Numbered from the stretch's first letter, positions 1-11,590 are shown. The stretch is DNA of 64,000 nucleotides from Primula veris (GCA_963682055.1 OY821740.1:17384814-17448813), one strand, 5' to 3'. Notes: generated by a model not told the origin, from the letters alone. Numbers and translations: made by a program.

Positions 1-176
1 ATCGCTTATATTCATTGCTTGCTTAGATTAATTTAGCGATTATTTGTTAACGAAAGAGTTTAGGTCATAAAAACCACTTATTAACTTAGTTAATAAGCCT
101 TAGATTTCTTTCCGCGAAAAACGTACGAAAACCTTATTCACCCCCCCTCTAAGGTTTAGACACCTACGGACCAACA
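1..176 (+). mobile_element. 3' end of a Ty1/copia LTR, cut by the window edge
   Basis: This AT-rich stretch ends in CA two bases before a Met-tRNA primer-binding site, which is how a copia 5' LTR meets its internal region. The 5' part of the LTR lies outside the window. I found no second copy of this sequence in the window, so the matching 3' LTR is outside it or lost. Confidence 0.7.
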
Positions 177-178
177 AT

Positions 179-190
179 TGGTATCAGAGC
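179..190 (+). other. Primer-binding site (initiator Met tRNA)
   Basis: The sequence TGGTATCAGAGC is complementary to the 3' end of plant initiator Met tRNA, the usual primer of Ty1/copia reverse transcription. It sits two bases after the LTR end and about 50 bp before the gag start codon. Confidence 0.85.
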
Positions 191-241
191 CTAGCTCTTC
201 TATTTTGTAAAATCTAACGATTTGTAGTTTAAAGATCCGAC

Positions 242-1933
242 ATGTCTTCGTACGCCGACTCTAAATCCATAACTAGGCCCCCGTTCTTTGACGGCACTAA
301 CTATCCCTATTGGAGAGACCTAATGAAAATTTTTCTATGTGGGTATGAAATAGATCAATGGATTAGTATTAGTAAAGGCTATAGAACGCCTAGGAGAAAT
401 GGCGAAGATAAACTTGTAGAGGAACTAGACACCGATGAACGCCTCGCATTTTCCCTAAATTGTAGGGCTATGACTTCTATCACTTGTGCGCTCTCGCCTA
501 GTGAATATGATAAGATTTCCGGTTGTGACACCGCTAAGCAAATGTGGGATAAGCTAGCTATTATGCACGAAGGAACTAGTCAAGTTAAGGACTCTAAAAT
601 TAGCATGCTTATTCATGATTATGAATTATTTAAAGTCGATGATGACGAGTCTATTGCTTCTATGTACACTCGTTTTACTAAGATTACTAATGATCTTAAA
701 AGACTTGAAAAGGTATACTCTAGCAAGGAGATGGTGACGAAAATCCTTCGAAGTCTTCCAAGGAAGTGGGAATCAAAAGTGACGGCCATACAAGAGGCCA
801 AGGACATGAACACTCTCTCTCTCGACAACCTCATTGGATCCCTAAGCACTCATGAACTCGACATGACGACTCGAAAGCATGAGGATGACTCGAAAAAGAA
901 GAAAGGCATTGCCTTCAAATGCACAACAAATGACGATAGCGAAAATGATTCATCTAGTGAGGATGATGAGATGGCTCTCTTCGCCAAACGCTACAACAAA
1001 TTCCTAAGTTGGAAAAAGAAGGGTGGACAACGATTTCGGAAAAAGGAGTATAAGGGAGAGCCTTCCGAAAAATCTAGCAAAAAGGACGAAATCATTTGCT
1101 ACAAATGTCACAAACCCGGCCATATGCAAAACGAATATCCCTTGAAGAAAAAGGACAAGTTCGTAAAGAAAAAGGAAAACAAGAAGGCATTCTTGGCCGC
1201 ATGGGGGAGCGATGATGATAGCTCCGATAGCGACAATGAAGAAGTCGCAAATCTATGTCTCATGGCTAGAGACGATGATACCGAGGATGTAAGTTATCAC
1301 TCCTCTAACTCCTCTATTTCTAGTGATGATTGTCTTGATATTAATGATGTGTTAGAGTCTTTAGAAAAAGCTAGAGGTAAGAACAAATCTTTTAGAAAAT
1401 TGCTAATTACTCTACAAGACAAACTTGAAAATTTAGCTATGAAAAATGACTCACTCACAACTAAAAATGCCGAACTCACCCTAGAAAATGATAAGTTAGT
1501 TAATGACCTTAAGTCATGTAAACTTAAGGCGGATAGCGCCGAACTTACTCTCTCTAAGTTCACTAAAGGTAGTAAAATGCTAAGTACTATATTAGCTTCT
1601 CAACAAGGCGCGTATGATAAAACCGGTGTAGGTTACAACCCACTCTTAACGGCTAAGCATAAAAACCTATTCACCAAACAAACGGCTAAAAATGAAAGTA
1701 GACAACCAAATCACTCTCATAAAAACAACTCGTATAAAAAGAACTTAGTTTATAATCGTTTTGTTAAACCTATATCACATGTTAAATGTATTACTTGCAA
1801 CCGTAGTGATCACTATGAAGATTACATATATTGCCCTAATAGGTATAAGGTTAATAGAAATGATTTGGTTTGGATTCCAAAGGGTCGAGACTCTAACCCT
1901 CAAGGACCCAAAAATGGATTAGGGTACCAATGA
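242..1933 (+). CDS. Ty1/copia Gag (UBN2-type capsid), isolated from its pol
   Basis: Structural protein of a copia retrotransposon, which would form virus-like particles and bind element RNA. The 563 residues begin with the typical RPPFFDGTNYPYW block (about residues 12-24), then the UBN2/gag region (about 60-210), an acidic and Lys-rich linker, a zinc knuckle near residue 287 and a charged coiled-coil-like region (about 375-450). The zinc knuckle reads CYKCHKPGHMQNEY: the fourth metal ligand, normally Cys, is Tyr. The start was chosen because it follows the primer-binding site closely. The frame stops at TGA 1931-1933. A one-base shift there would continue the usual copia text for about 20 bases, so the stop probably reflects an indel. 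No copia protease, integrase or RT follows; gypsy sequence does. Non-functional remnant. Confidence 0.85.
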   Translation: MSSYADSKSITRPPFFDGTNYPYWRDLMKIFLCGYEIDQWISISKGYRTPRRNGEDKLVEELDTDERLAFSLNCRAMTSITCALSPSEYDKISGCDTAKQMWDKLAIMHEGTSQVKDSKISMLIHDYELFKVDDDESIASMYTRFTKITNDLKRLEKVYSSKEMVTKILRSLPRKWESKVTAIQEAKDMNTLSLDNLIGSLSTHELDMTTRKHEDDSKKKKGIAFKCTTNDDSENDSSSEDDEMALFAKRYNKFLSWKKKGGQRFRKKEYKGEPSEKSSKKDEIICYKCHKPGHMQNEYPLKKKDKFVKKKENKKAFLAAWGSDDDSSDSDNEEVANLCLMARDDDTEDVSYHSSNSSISSDDCLDINDVLESLEKARGKNKSFRKLLITLQDKLENLAMKNDSLTTKNAELTLENDKLVNDLKSCKLKADSAELTLSKFTKGSKMLSTILASQQGAYDKTGVGYNPLLTAKHKNLFTKQTAKNESRQPNHSHKNNSYKKNLVYNRFVKPISHVKCITCNRSDHYEDYIYCPNRYKVNRNDLVWIPKGRDSNPQGPKNGLGYQ

Positions 1934-1951
1934 TCGTTTTGTCTTGTAGGT

Positions 1952-4689
1952 ATGCACGAACTGAAAAGCCTCCTCGAAGACGGAGATGCAACCGCCGCGC
2001 TGGCAGAGATCAAGCTGCCGACGAAGCAGCGTTGAAAATCGTTGCATCCACCCGTAGCACCCCGTTCTCAGATGAAATAGAGTACAGCGCACCCCCCGGA
2101 AATTTCACTGCCCCCGTTCTCCAAGTCTTCAATGCGGATTCTGATCCGGAAGCTCACCTCCGGCACTATCGTTACCAGATGAATCACTGGTCCCACCTCG
2201 ATCGGCTTATGTGCAAATGTTTCCCCGCCAGCCTGGGGAGGTTGGCAAGTAAATGGTTCCAGTCTCTGCCTGCCAACTCCATCCACTGTTGGGATGACCT
2301 CGCCTATGACTTTGCACACCGGTTTATCAACTTGAAAGAAAGGGTTGCCCAACCGGAACAATTGTACCAAGTTAGGGCCCAACCTAAAGAGACCCTCGAA
2401 AGTTATGATAATCGGTTCTGGCAGAAGCACGCGGAGTGCGCCGACTGCCCTGATTCTACTGCCATAGCTGCCTTTAGGCAGAATATGATCGTAGGGAGCA
2501 GGATCCGCAACGAAATGATAGCGACCCCTCCGAGCACGGTTTCTCAACTCCGATCACTGATAAAGCAGCATGTCGATATAGAGAAGGACATGAGATCTGC
2601 TGGGGCAGGTCGTTCGGTCGCCAGCATCGAGCAGCCCCATGAGAGGACCATCTCGAGAAGCACCCGGAGAGATCGCCCCATAGCGGAAAGGATGGGGAGG
2701 CCTCGTATGGTAGAGAGCCCGCAACCGGCCCCCAAGAGGAGAAGAGAGGAGCCCCGTCGCAATGGCCCTATGGTACCGGGAATTGCCTACTCTACCACCT
2801 TTCGTCTCCCGTTGACCGACCTGCTTGGCGAAATCGAGAACGATCCGTTCTTCTCCTGGCCCCTCCCACTCCGGAACGAACCAGCCCGCAGGCCTAATGA
2901 TAAATTCTGCGACTATCACAGAGGTCGTGGCCACAATACCAACGAGTGTCATGGTCTGAAGGCGAGGCTCGAAGGATGGGTACGAGATGGCTTGATGAAT
3001 AAATACGTCAAGACTCGAAGGGACTCCGATCAAGGTCGAGAAGGGGCCGACGAGAGGCAACCGGACCTGCCCCCACCGGTGATGACCTGTCAGGTTATCC
3101 ACTCCGGACCGAAGAAGCCCAACCCTAGTGGAGTCGAGAGGGCTGAGGCCCGTGAGGCCGCGATGAAGCAACATGTCTGCCTCGCCGAAAGACCGAACCC
3201 CCGAAAGAAATGTAAGCACGATACCAGGCCGGACCTCAGCTTCACCGACTTCGACCTAGTAGGGGTAGATCTGCCCCATAATGATGCCCTTGTTATCACT
3301 GCCCAAGTTGGTCATTGCGCGGTGGGACGAATCCTCGTCGATCAGGGGGCATCGGTGAATATACTCTTTGAAGACCTCTTCCAAAAGATGGGGCTGACGG
3401 AGAGGCAGCTAGATACGAACACCCCTCCTCTGTACGGATTCAACTTTGAGGCTGTCCAGCCCAGAGGGAACATAACCTTGCCTGTTAAAACAGGAAACAA
3501 GGTTATGAGTGTGGAGTTCACGGTGGTGGACGTCCCCTCTGTTTACAACGTCATACTAGGGCGTGCGTGGCTTCACGAGATAGAAGGCGTCTCCTCCACT
3601 CTGCACCAGAAGGTCAAGTACTCAACTGTGCATGGAGTCGAGACCATATTGGGAAACCAAAAGGTCTCGAGAAGCTGTGCCATGGCCGTGTACTCCGGCA
3701 ATAAACCGGCTCCGGTCCAGAGTGCTATGAATATAGAAGCTGAGGATCCCAAGCTGCTGAGGGAACTGAACAAGAAGATGGGACCGGAGGCTGAAGAAAA
3801 GGTAGAAGGAGGTTTGCTGAAGGTCCAGATTCCGGGGTACGACGAGGATCACTTTTTTATGGTGGGTGCGAGGCTGAGCGAGCCCGAGACCGCAGATTTC
3901 GTTGAGCTCCTGCTTCAGTACCTCGACAACTTCGCGTGGTCTCCGTGTGAAATGCCGGGTATCAGTCCCGACCTCGCCTGCCATAAGTTGAACGTCAACC
4001 CGGACGCGAAGCCCGTGATGCAAAAGGGGCGCTGCGTTAGTCCGGAGCATGCCGATGCCATAAACGAGGAAGTACAAAAGCTTCTGCTAGCTGGAGCCAT
4101 CAGGGAAATCTTTTACCCTAGATGGCTCGCTAACCCTGTGGTGGTCCCTAAAAAGAACGGAAAGCTGCGTGTGTGCATCGATTACACGAGCCTTAACCGG
4201 GCCTGTCTAAAGGATCCCTTCCCTTTGCCTAAAATTGATCAGATAGTGGACTCCACCGCTGGAGCCGCCAGAATGAGCTTCCTGGATGCCTGCTCCAGCT
4301 ACCACCAAATACCCATGTCGGAGGCTGACCAAGAAAAAACCGCCTTCATAACCCCAAGGGGGAATTATTGTTACAAGGTGATGCCATTCGGGCTTAAGAA
4401 CGCCGGGGCGACATATCAGAGAATGGTCACCAAGATATTCGCTAAGAGCATAGGCCGGAGCATGGAGGTCTATATCGACGACATGGTTGTAAAAAGCACC
4501 CAGGAGGACGACCACCTGTCCGACCTAAGAGAGGCGTTCGAAACAATCCGAAAGCATGGCCTGAAGCTCAACGCCTCTAAGTGCGCCTTCGGGGTTGGTG
4601 CCGGGAAGTTCCTAGGGTTCATGGTAACCCATCGCGGTATAGAGGCGAACCCGGCCCAAATCTCTGCCTTGAAGGACCTTAGAACCTGA
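1952..4689 (+). pseudogene. Tat-type gypsy Gag-protease-RT part
   Basis: First part of the gypsy polyprotein. Gag begins near 1952 in one frame (MHELKSLLEDGD...) and shifts frame near 2030, after which the open frame runs to 4689. Visible are the retrotransposon gag core (about 2040-2580), a C-X2-H-X4-H-X4-C nucleic-acid-binding motif (CDYHRGRGHNTNEC, near 2909), an aspartic protease with DQGA at 3340, and the RT with the palm motif YIDD at 4471-4482. The frame is lost at 4687-4689 (TGA). The expected RT-RNase H connection resumes in the +1 frame a few bases later, consistent with a small indel. The ATG at 1930 opens the same frame but the residues it adds look like out-of-frame copia sequence. 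Not a functional gene as it stands. Confidence 0.85.
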
Positions 4690-7036
4690 AAAGAGGAAGG
4701 ACGTACAAAAGTTAGCCGGAATGGCCGCTGCCCTCAACCGGTTTATAGCCCGGTTCGGGGATCGATGCAAGCCATTCTTTACGGCTCTAAAGGCTCAGAA
4801 GAAGTTCGAATGGAATGATGAATGTCGGAGCGCATTCACGGAGCTGGCGAACTACCTCGGAAGTGCGCCGCTACTGGCCAAGCCGGACACCGGCGACGTC
4901 CTTGCCCTATACCTTGCCGTGTCCGAGATAGCCATTAGCGCCGTCCTCATCAAAGAGATCGGCATGGAGCAAAGGCCAATTTATTACGTGAGCAAAACCC
5001 TCCTTGACGCCGAGGCTAGGTATATGCCCCTAGAAAAGCTCGTCCTGGCACTCGTTATGGCATCGCGAAAACTGGCCCATTACTTCTCGGCACACAGTAT
5101 CGTGGTGTATACGGATCAGCCCATTCGGGAAATACTCCAGAAGGGAGACCTGTCTCGACGAATGACGAAGTGGGCTTGCCACCTGAACGGGTACGACATC
5201 CGGTACAAGCCACGAACGTCCGTTAAGGGGCAGGCCCTGGCCGACTTTGTGGCAGAATTCACCGGAACGACCACGCCCCCCAGTATCGAAGAGCGTGCCC
5301 AAGGAGCGTGGACCTTGCATGCCGACGGAGCTGCCAATAAAAAGGGATCAGGCCTCGGGGTGGTACTCCAGCCCCCACAGGGTGATGTAATGGAGAAGTC
5401 AATCCAGCTTGGCTTCCGAGCCACCAATAACGAGGCGGAGTATGAAGCCATGATCGCAGGCCTGAAAATGGCCCGAAGCCTCGGAATCAAGAAGATACTG
5501 GTGCACACTGACTCCCAGTTAGTCAGTAGCCAAATCAGCGGTGAGTTTCAGACGAAGGACGAAAGGATGGCAAGCTACGTGGCCATCGCCTCCGGAATAC
5601 TCCAAAGCTTCGAGTATCGGGAAATCATCAACATCAACAGAAATGAGAACACCCACGCCGATGCACTAGCAACCCTAGCCTCGGCCATGAGTGATAAAAA
5701 GGAGCGAGTCATCACCGTAGAATACGTCCCTTCGCCTAGCATCGAAGCAAAGGCAAGAGTTAACGTAGTGACTGACCTCCCGTCAGAACCGAGCTGGATG
5801 GACCCCATCATCGAATACCACCGCACCGGAGACCTCCCCGAAGATAAGAAAGATGCTGAAAAGATAAGAAGAAAGGCACTGGGGTTCTGGTTGGCTCCCT
5901 GCAATAAACTTTATAAAAGGTCGTTCTCCGGGCCCTATCTGCTCTGCATCCATCCTGATATGGTGGTAAGGGTCATGGAAGAAATTCACGAAGGAACATG
6001 TGGGAGTCACACCGGGGGCAGATCGCTGGCCAACCGAGCCTTGACCCACGGATATTGGTGGCCTCTCATGCAGAAGGACTCCCAAGCATTCGTGCTCAGG
6101 TGTGAGAAGTGTCAGAGATACGCGCCCATACCTCGAGCTCCGGCCCAAAAAATGAGCAGCGTGACCTCGCCTTGGCCCTTCGCCCAATGGGGCATGGACA
6201 TCATCGGACCATTCCCTCGGGCCCCGGGGGGGAAAAAGTTCCTCCTCATGGTCACCGACTACTTCTCGAAGTGGGTAGAAGCCGTGGCATTAGCAAAGAT
6301 TACGGAGGCCGAGGTGATCAGGTTCCTCTGGAGAGATGTGATCACAAGATTTGGAATCCCGTACTCAATAATCGCAGATAATGGGGGCCAGTTCACCGGA
6401 GCTAAATTAAAAGCGATGTACGCGAAGTACCACATCAAAAGTTACTATTCCACCCCTTCATATCCCCAGAGCAACGGACAAGCTGAGGTGTCGAATAAGA
6501 CCGTTCTCGACGGAATAAAAAAGAGGCTAGACGAGTCCAAAGGACGATGGGCCGATGAACTACAGCACGTCCTATGGGCCTACCGAACGACGAGAAGACG
6601 GGGCACCCAACAAACCCCCTATAGCCTCACCTACGGGATGGAAGCTATCATCCCGTTAGAAATCGGGCTCCCCTCTCTCAGAACCGACATGGTGGAGAAC
6701 GGACTGAACGAAAAAATGATGGGGCTCGAGCTCGAATATGCTGAAGAACGACGAGAAGTTGCGGCCATCCGTAATGCCGAATACAAGAACGAACTGGGAC
6801 GTTCCTACAACAAAAGAGTGAACGCCAGACATTTTCAAGACGAAGACCTCGTATTACGGAAAGTAAACAACAACACGAGAGTACAGTCCGACGGCAAGCT
6901 AGGCCCCAACTGGGAAGGCCCTTATCGAATCCTCGGTGCAGTAGGGAACGGGGCCTACCTGTTGGGTCGCCTGCCCAACGATGTCCCGGTGGACCGACCT
7001 TGGAACGTCAACAACCTAAGGAAGTACTACCAGTAG
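4690..7036 (+). pseudogene. Tat-type gypsy RNase H, second RNase H and integrase
   Basis: Continuation of pol; the open stretch starts at the ATG at 4721 but the homologous text begins just before it. In order: the RT-linked RNase H (ending near 5260), a second RNase H (HADGAANKKGSGLG at about 5320, NNEAEYEAMIAGL at about 5430, HTDSQL at about 5505, HADALATLAS near 5655), an HHCC zinc domain (about 5975-6120, ending CEKCQRY), an integrase core with the three acidic residues in GMDIIGPF (6193), ADNGGQF (6376) and NGQAEV (6472), and a C-terminal GPY/F module (about 6900-7020). The stop is TAG 7034-7036. The core residues are intact, so decay here is limited to the upstream frameshift. Confidence 0.85.
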
Positions 7037-7139
7037 AGCTCGGCCTTTGTGTCTTTGATGTAAATAAAAATACGATATAAATATGCCTGTAGGCTATATG
7101 AATGAAACTGTTGATTAATTCCAAAGTATCCTAAAGGCT

Positions 7140-7600
7140 TTGTCATGATATACACCCGAGCCTATACGGCACCCCGGATTATATTTATTTGAATTTTTTC
7201 AGTTCATTTAAATCTTACAAGTGTTTCAGAGCACCCGAGCCTATACGGCACCCCGGTTTATATTTATTTGAATTTTTCAGTTCATTTAAATCTTACACGT
7301 GTTTCAGAACACCCAAGCCTACACGGCACCCCGGCTTATATTTATTTGAATTTTTCAGTTCATTTAAATCTTACACGTGTTTCAGAACACCCGAGCCTAC
7401 ACGGCACCCCGGCTTATATTTATTTGAATTTTTCAGTTCATTTAAATCTTGCAAGTGTTTCAGAACACCCGAGCCTATACGGCATCCCGGTTTATATTTA
7501 TTTGAATTTTTCAGTTCATTTAAATCTTACAAGTGTTTCAGAACACCCGAGCCTATACGGCACCCCAGATTATATTTATTTGAATTTTGTGAGGTGTTAA
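7140..7600 (+). repeat. Tandem array of a 78-bp unit, about 5.5 copies
   Basis: The unit runs from GAATTTTTCAG through a C-rich block (CACCCGAGCCTA) to TATATTTATTT. Copies start at 7190, 7270, 7348, 7426, 7504 and 7582. The steps are 78 bp except the first (80). Because 78 is a multiple of 3, open frames cross the array by chance; I do not regard them as genes. The array separates the end of pol from the 3' end of the antisense gene. Confidence 0.95.
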
Positions 7601-7823
7601 TTCGAATTGTGCGTTGATGTAAAATGAGGGTCCCGACACCGAAGCATAAGGGCCCACTCATTGGGAGCACATACATATGAAACACAGTTTGAATAAAAAA
7701 CAGGAGAATAAATAAAGACAAGTCTAAAGAGCCAAAATTGTTTTTCATTTCATTCCAGGGAAAGCTATAACATGCTAAGTACAAAAAAGAAATTACATTG
7801 AAAAACAACAATCTAAATCTACC

Positions 7824-10478
7824 CTAGTTCTGGCTAGCTTCGTCTTCATCCTCCCCGTCCTCTTCGTCCGAGAGAGCTCGAGGAGTCAAAGGAACCACGT
7901 CCGGAATGGGAGCTGAGGGGACGGGAACGATAATATTTTCCACGTTCCATACCGGATGGTCCGGTCCCGCCCTCATAAAGGCAGCCGCCTCAGACCACCC
8001 TTCGACGTAGAAGGAGTTGAAATCCTTCTGTGTCTTTTGGGCACAGGCAGCATTCAGCTCGGCTTGACCAGTTTGGACCGCCGCCTTTATCTTGTCGGTT
8101 ACGCCAGCCTCAGCCTCTTTTAGAGCCGCCTCCGCAGCCTGGGCATGCTCCTCGGCCTCTGTTCTGGCCTTCACGGCTTCGACCCTTCGAGCCTCAACCG
8201 TGGCGTTGAGGCCCTCAGCTTTCTCCGCCCTGAGTTGGGCCTCATCAGACCTTTTCTGGGCCTCCTCCGCCCTTTTTTGGGCCTCCTCCACGAGATTGGC
8301 ATTAGCCTCTGCCTTCGCGGCCCATGACCTCACCAGCTGGCCTTGGTGATAGACATACTGATTCATCATCAAATAGGCCTACAAGGGAAAGATCAAAACA
8401 CTTAGCAAAAATATTTGGGAAGCATGTGAAAACATACAAAATAGACTCTACAAGGGATTACGTACCTGAGGTATCATGGCCATGGCCGATGCCATGGAGG
8501 AGGCAAGGTCACGACCTCGGTGATCAGCCTCGACGCTTTGCTGCTGGAGCGCAGCCAAAGCTAGTAACCCGGCGGATGGGTGAGCCTCCATTATGCTCTT
8601 CACCCCCGTGGCCGCCTTCACCTCCTCGGGCGTCTGCACAGGCATCCTGTGAGTCGGGGAGGCAGAGCTGGAGCTTGAGCCTTGAGTAGGGCCTTGAGCA
8701 GGGCCCGACGTCCCCCTAGGCCTCTCCACGACCACAACCCCAGATGGGTTGCTCCCTCCGACCTTGGCCCTCTTTTCCCCTTGGAGGGACTTCGTCCCCT
8801 CCACCTTTCTCTTCCCAAGAAGGGCCTTGCGGGCCAGCCGATCAAGTCTGGCCTGGGCTGCCAAATCATCCGGGCCAGCCGATTGAGGCAAAACCGCCAC
8901 CTCCCTCTCTCCTGTCCCTACCACATCCCTCTCCTCGGCCTCGGCTTCGACCTCGCCCACTACCCCCTCGGGCTCCCCCGTCTCAGCAACCTTATCGACC
9001 GCCCCTTCTTCTTCCTCGCCATCCCCTACCTCAGCCACCTCAGCCACCTCAGCCTCAGCAGCTATCCCTTCCACCTCCTCCTCCTCATCAGAACGGACCA
9101 CCTACGTGGTTCAGACAAACAAGAAGTTAGAAAAATTCGGAAAAATTGGCAAAATTTAACTAAGTATGGAATTGAAATTAAACAAGAACAAAAGGCAACT
9201 TACCCTGGTCCGCGAGGTGCCCAAGCCTGGCCCGGAGGGCTCCGCCTCTGAGGGGCTGTCTTCCAAGTGCAGGGAGCTCCTCTCAACGGGCTCCCTAGAC
9301 CTCAGGGGAAGGACCTCAGGCAGAGGTTTCCCATATTGATCTAAATAGGTGCGGGTACCGTCCGGCCCCACCCTGTAGTAGAGGACGGTACCATCAGACC
9401 GGGTTTCGAAGAAAACCCCGGCCGCTGCAGGAGCGAAGGAGGCCACCGTCGCCACCTTCGCCTTGCTGCCTGCCTTCAGCTTCGGCTTTGACGCCTTCTT
9501 CACCACGGGCCCCACCACAGCCTCGTTTTCTTCAACCACCTTGGGAGGGAGGGTCAACTCCAGACCCTTCTCCTTCTCCCACCTTTCCCTGGAGTATCCC
9601 ACAGGACAGAAGGTCCTGCGGGGCCATTTGAAGCTATTCCACTTGCAGGAGGTGGGGGAGCCACAGGTTAGCAGACGCTCCGCATCGCGCGCCCCCACGT
9701 CGGTCCCATCTGGACCCCACCAATTTAGGGCCACCTCCAACGACTCTATGTTGGGTTCGCCCAGGCCCCTCAGCTTAGAGGCCACTGAGAACTTGTTTTC
9801 CTTGGTGCTCAGCACCCTTCCCGGCCTGGGCGGGAGAATTAGGTCGTCACGGAGGAGCCAGGGGCCCTCCACCACGATCACGTCTTGTGTGTAACCCCGA
9901 TTCGAATCGGAGTTACCCGTGATCAGCTGATTATGAGCCCGGCACCTCAGGTAGGGCTGCCTGCTCTTGGATTGGGAGCTTGGCTCGGTCTGCAAAAATT
10001 CATAGCAGGCCAAGAGCTCTTTAAGCCCCAATGGTTCCGGAAGGGCCGAGCCCAACAGGATATTTAGGGCTTCCATTCCGGCGCAGATGCGGTGCGCCTG
10101 CAGAGGCCACTGGCATGGAAGAGTCTGCGTCCAGGCGCAGAGCTCCGCCAGTAGCTCCGGAATGGGGAGGTCGGTGCCCCCGTATAAAAGGGTAGAGAGG
10201 GAAAGAGTTACCATATTCTTGGGATCAGCCACGATCCCATTCACCTCGTCCACGGACGCACAAGTCCGAAGTCGGAACTCCTCACCTATCCCACAGAGTT
10301 GACGAAATTCGTCTAGGTCGGACCCATGCTGCCTGACCATGATGCTGTTATCATTTACATCCACGGACAGGGCCGGGTCTAGCACCATGGCCCGGAATGG
10401 AAGAGCATGGGTCATTACGGCCAGGCGCCGTGGTTGCGGGGAAACCATCGGGCCTTTTCTAGCTCCGTGAATAACCAT
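7824..10478 (-). CDS. Antisense three-exon gene of the Tat element (Transposase_28-like)
   Basis: Exons on the minus strand: 10478-9204, 9101-8466 and 8378-7824. All three are in phase 0, joined at GGACCAGG|GTAAG, CGTAG|GTGG, CTCAG|GTACG and TGTAG|GCC; the predicted product is 821 residues. Exon 1 encodes a globular domain of about 330 residues resembling the plant 'putative gypsy type transposon' (Transposase_28) domain found in antisense genes of Tat elements. Exon 2 is Glu- and Ser-rich with a basic stretch. Exon 3 is an Ala/Glu/Lys coiled coil (EEAQKRAEEAQKR-like heptads) with an acidic tail ending DEDEASQN. The exons stay open although the sense pol has frameshifts. Function is unknown even in the known families. 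Confidence in the exon model is good; the domain name is from memory. Confidence 0.75.
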
Positions 10479-10591
10479 GGTGGTTGGGTGCTTGTGAATT
10501 TGTTAAGTTTGAGAAGGAAGTGAGAGAAAGTAAGTTGCTGTGAAAATTTTAGAGAGAGAGTGAGAAAGTGAAAATGAGATTTCACTGAGGG

Positions 10592-10599
10592 TATTTATA
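10592..10599 (-). promoter_or_regulatory. TATA box for the antisense gene
   Basis: On the minus strand this reads TATAAATA within CTATAAATACCC, about 115 bp before the ATG at 10478, a suitable distance for a plant core promoter with a short leader. The leader between them is GA/CT-rich. Confidence 0.55.
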
Positions 10600-11004
10600 G
10601 ACCCCCACCAGAAGGTGAAAAGACATTTACCAGAAGGTGAAAAGACAGCAACGGTTCAATAACACAAACTCCCACAAATAACCGCTGCCACTCAATCGAC
10701 GCATCCCACGTGTACAGCAAACAGAGGTCAACCGCCAAGTGTCACTCATCAGCCGTTTTAGCATTGATGGCATTGATAGAATCGAAAAGACAGGGGCGGC
10801 GCCTCATAAATGCACGATGGGCGTGCTCCACGTGTCAAAAATCCAAAGAATACAAGAACACGTGTCAACAAGACAGACCGTGTTAAGATACCTCCACACC
10901 GCCAGACGTAAGAACAGGATGACCGGAGCCCCCGTAAAGATTAGAGATCTTTGCCGACCTCGTCCTTAACAACGACTCCGGACAGGGAGCTGTTGGCGAG
11001 GAAA

Positions 11005-11590
11005 TGTCGACACCCCCTCGTTCGGGGCAATACCATCACCACAGCATGTTACCCGGGTCTGTCAACCATAGGCCACGTGTCACCCCGGATCTGGATGGAC
11101 CGGTCTGTGACCACGCCGGCCTAGGAAGCGTATCAAGTACGCTTCCCCAATTAATGCTGCTGCTCCCTGGGGGGACCCTTTATATGTTTCATCGACGTGG
11201 CCCAATCACAGGCCAGCCCCTGTGGGCCCCGAAAAAGGGTTGTACCCTTGTCAGAGTCATAAATGACCTGACGCCGTTGGATCAACACTTGACAGTACAT
11301 TGATCCAAGGGCTAATACACCTCTGATCACACTATAAATACCCCCACTAATACCACTTAGAAGAGGGGACAGAAAGACAGAGAGGAGAGATAAATCTTAA
11401 ACAACCCGGACCTCTATAATACTACCCGTGATACCTGACGCCACGACTTGTAACCGGCACGATCCCTCACCCTTAACTATATTCCTACCTTCAGTCTATA
11501 CCAATACTGACTTGACCGTTGGAGAGGGAAAACCTGGTATCAACCCCGGGCCCCTGTTCGTTTCTTGTGCAGATAGGAAGAGTATCTCGC
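11005..11590 (+). mobile_element. 3' LTR of the Tat-type gypsy element (right end approximate)
   Basis: Starts TGTCGACACCCC, a typical gypsy LTR start, and follows a purine-rich end (GGCGAGGAAA). It holds a TATA box (TATAAATA at 11333-11340), followed about 25 bp downstream by an AG-rich leader that would be the R region. The end of U5 is not resolved and no target-site duplication could be read. Confidence 0.6.

Larger units (their letters stand above)
1952..11590 (+). mobile_element. Ty3/gypsy Tat-type retrotransposon lacking its 5' LTR
   Basis: Order: gag, protease, RT, RNase H, second RNase H, integrase with GPY/F end, 78-bp tandem repeats, an antisense gene, then a 3' LTR beginning TGTCGACACC at 11005. 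A second, archaeal-like RNase H and an antisense gene between pol and the 3' LTR are known marks of the Tat group (Grande, Retand, RIRE2 relatives). The left end joins copia gag sequence directly and no copy of the 11005 LTR occurs upstream in the window. The right end is not exact because I could not find a clear CA terminus or target duplication; it lies between about 11,570 and 11,750. Confidence 0.8.

Noticed and set aside
2068..3219. Minus-strand frames of 159 and 221 codons opposite gag
   Set aside because: Shadows of the real gag-protease coding sequence, with no splice or promoter signal and no family text, unlike the antisense gene at 7.8-10.5 kb.
7189..7617. Open frames of 142 and 110 codons across the 78-bp array
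   Set aside because: They are repeats of a 26-residue translation, open only because 78 is divisible by three. Two frames are open at once, with no start context or family similarity.
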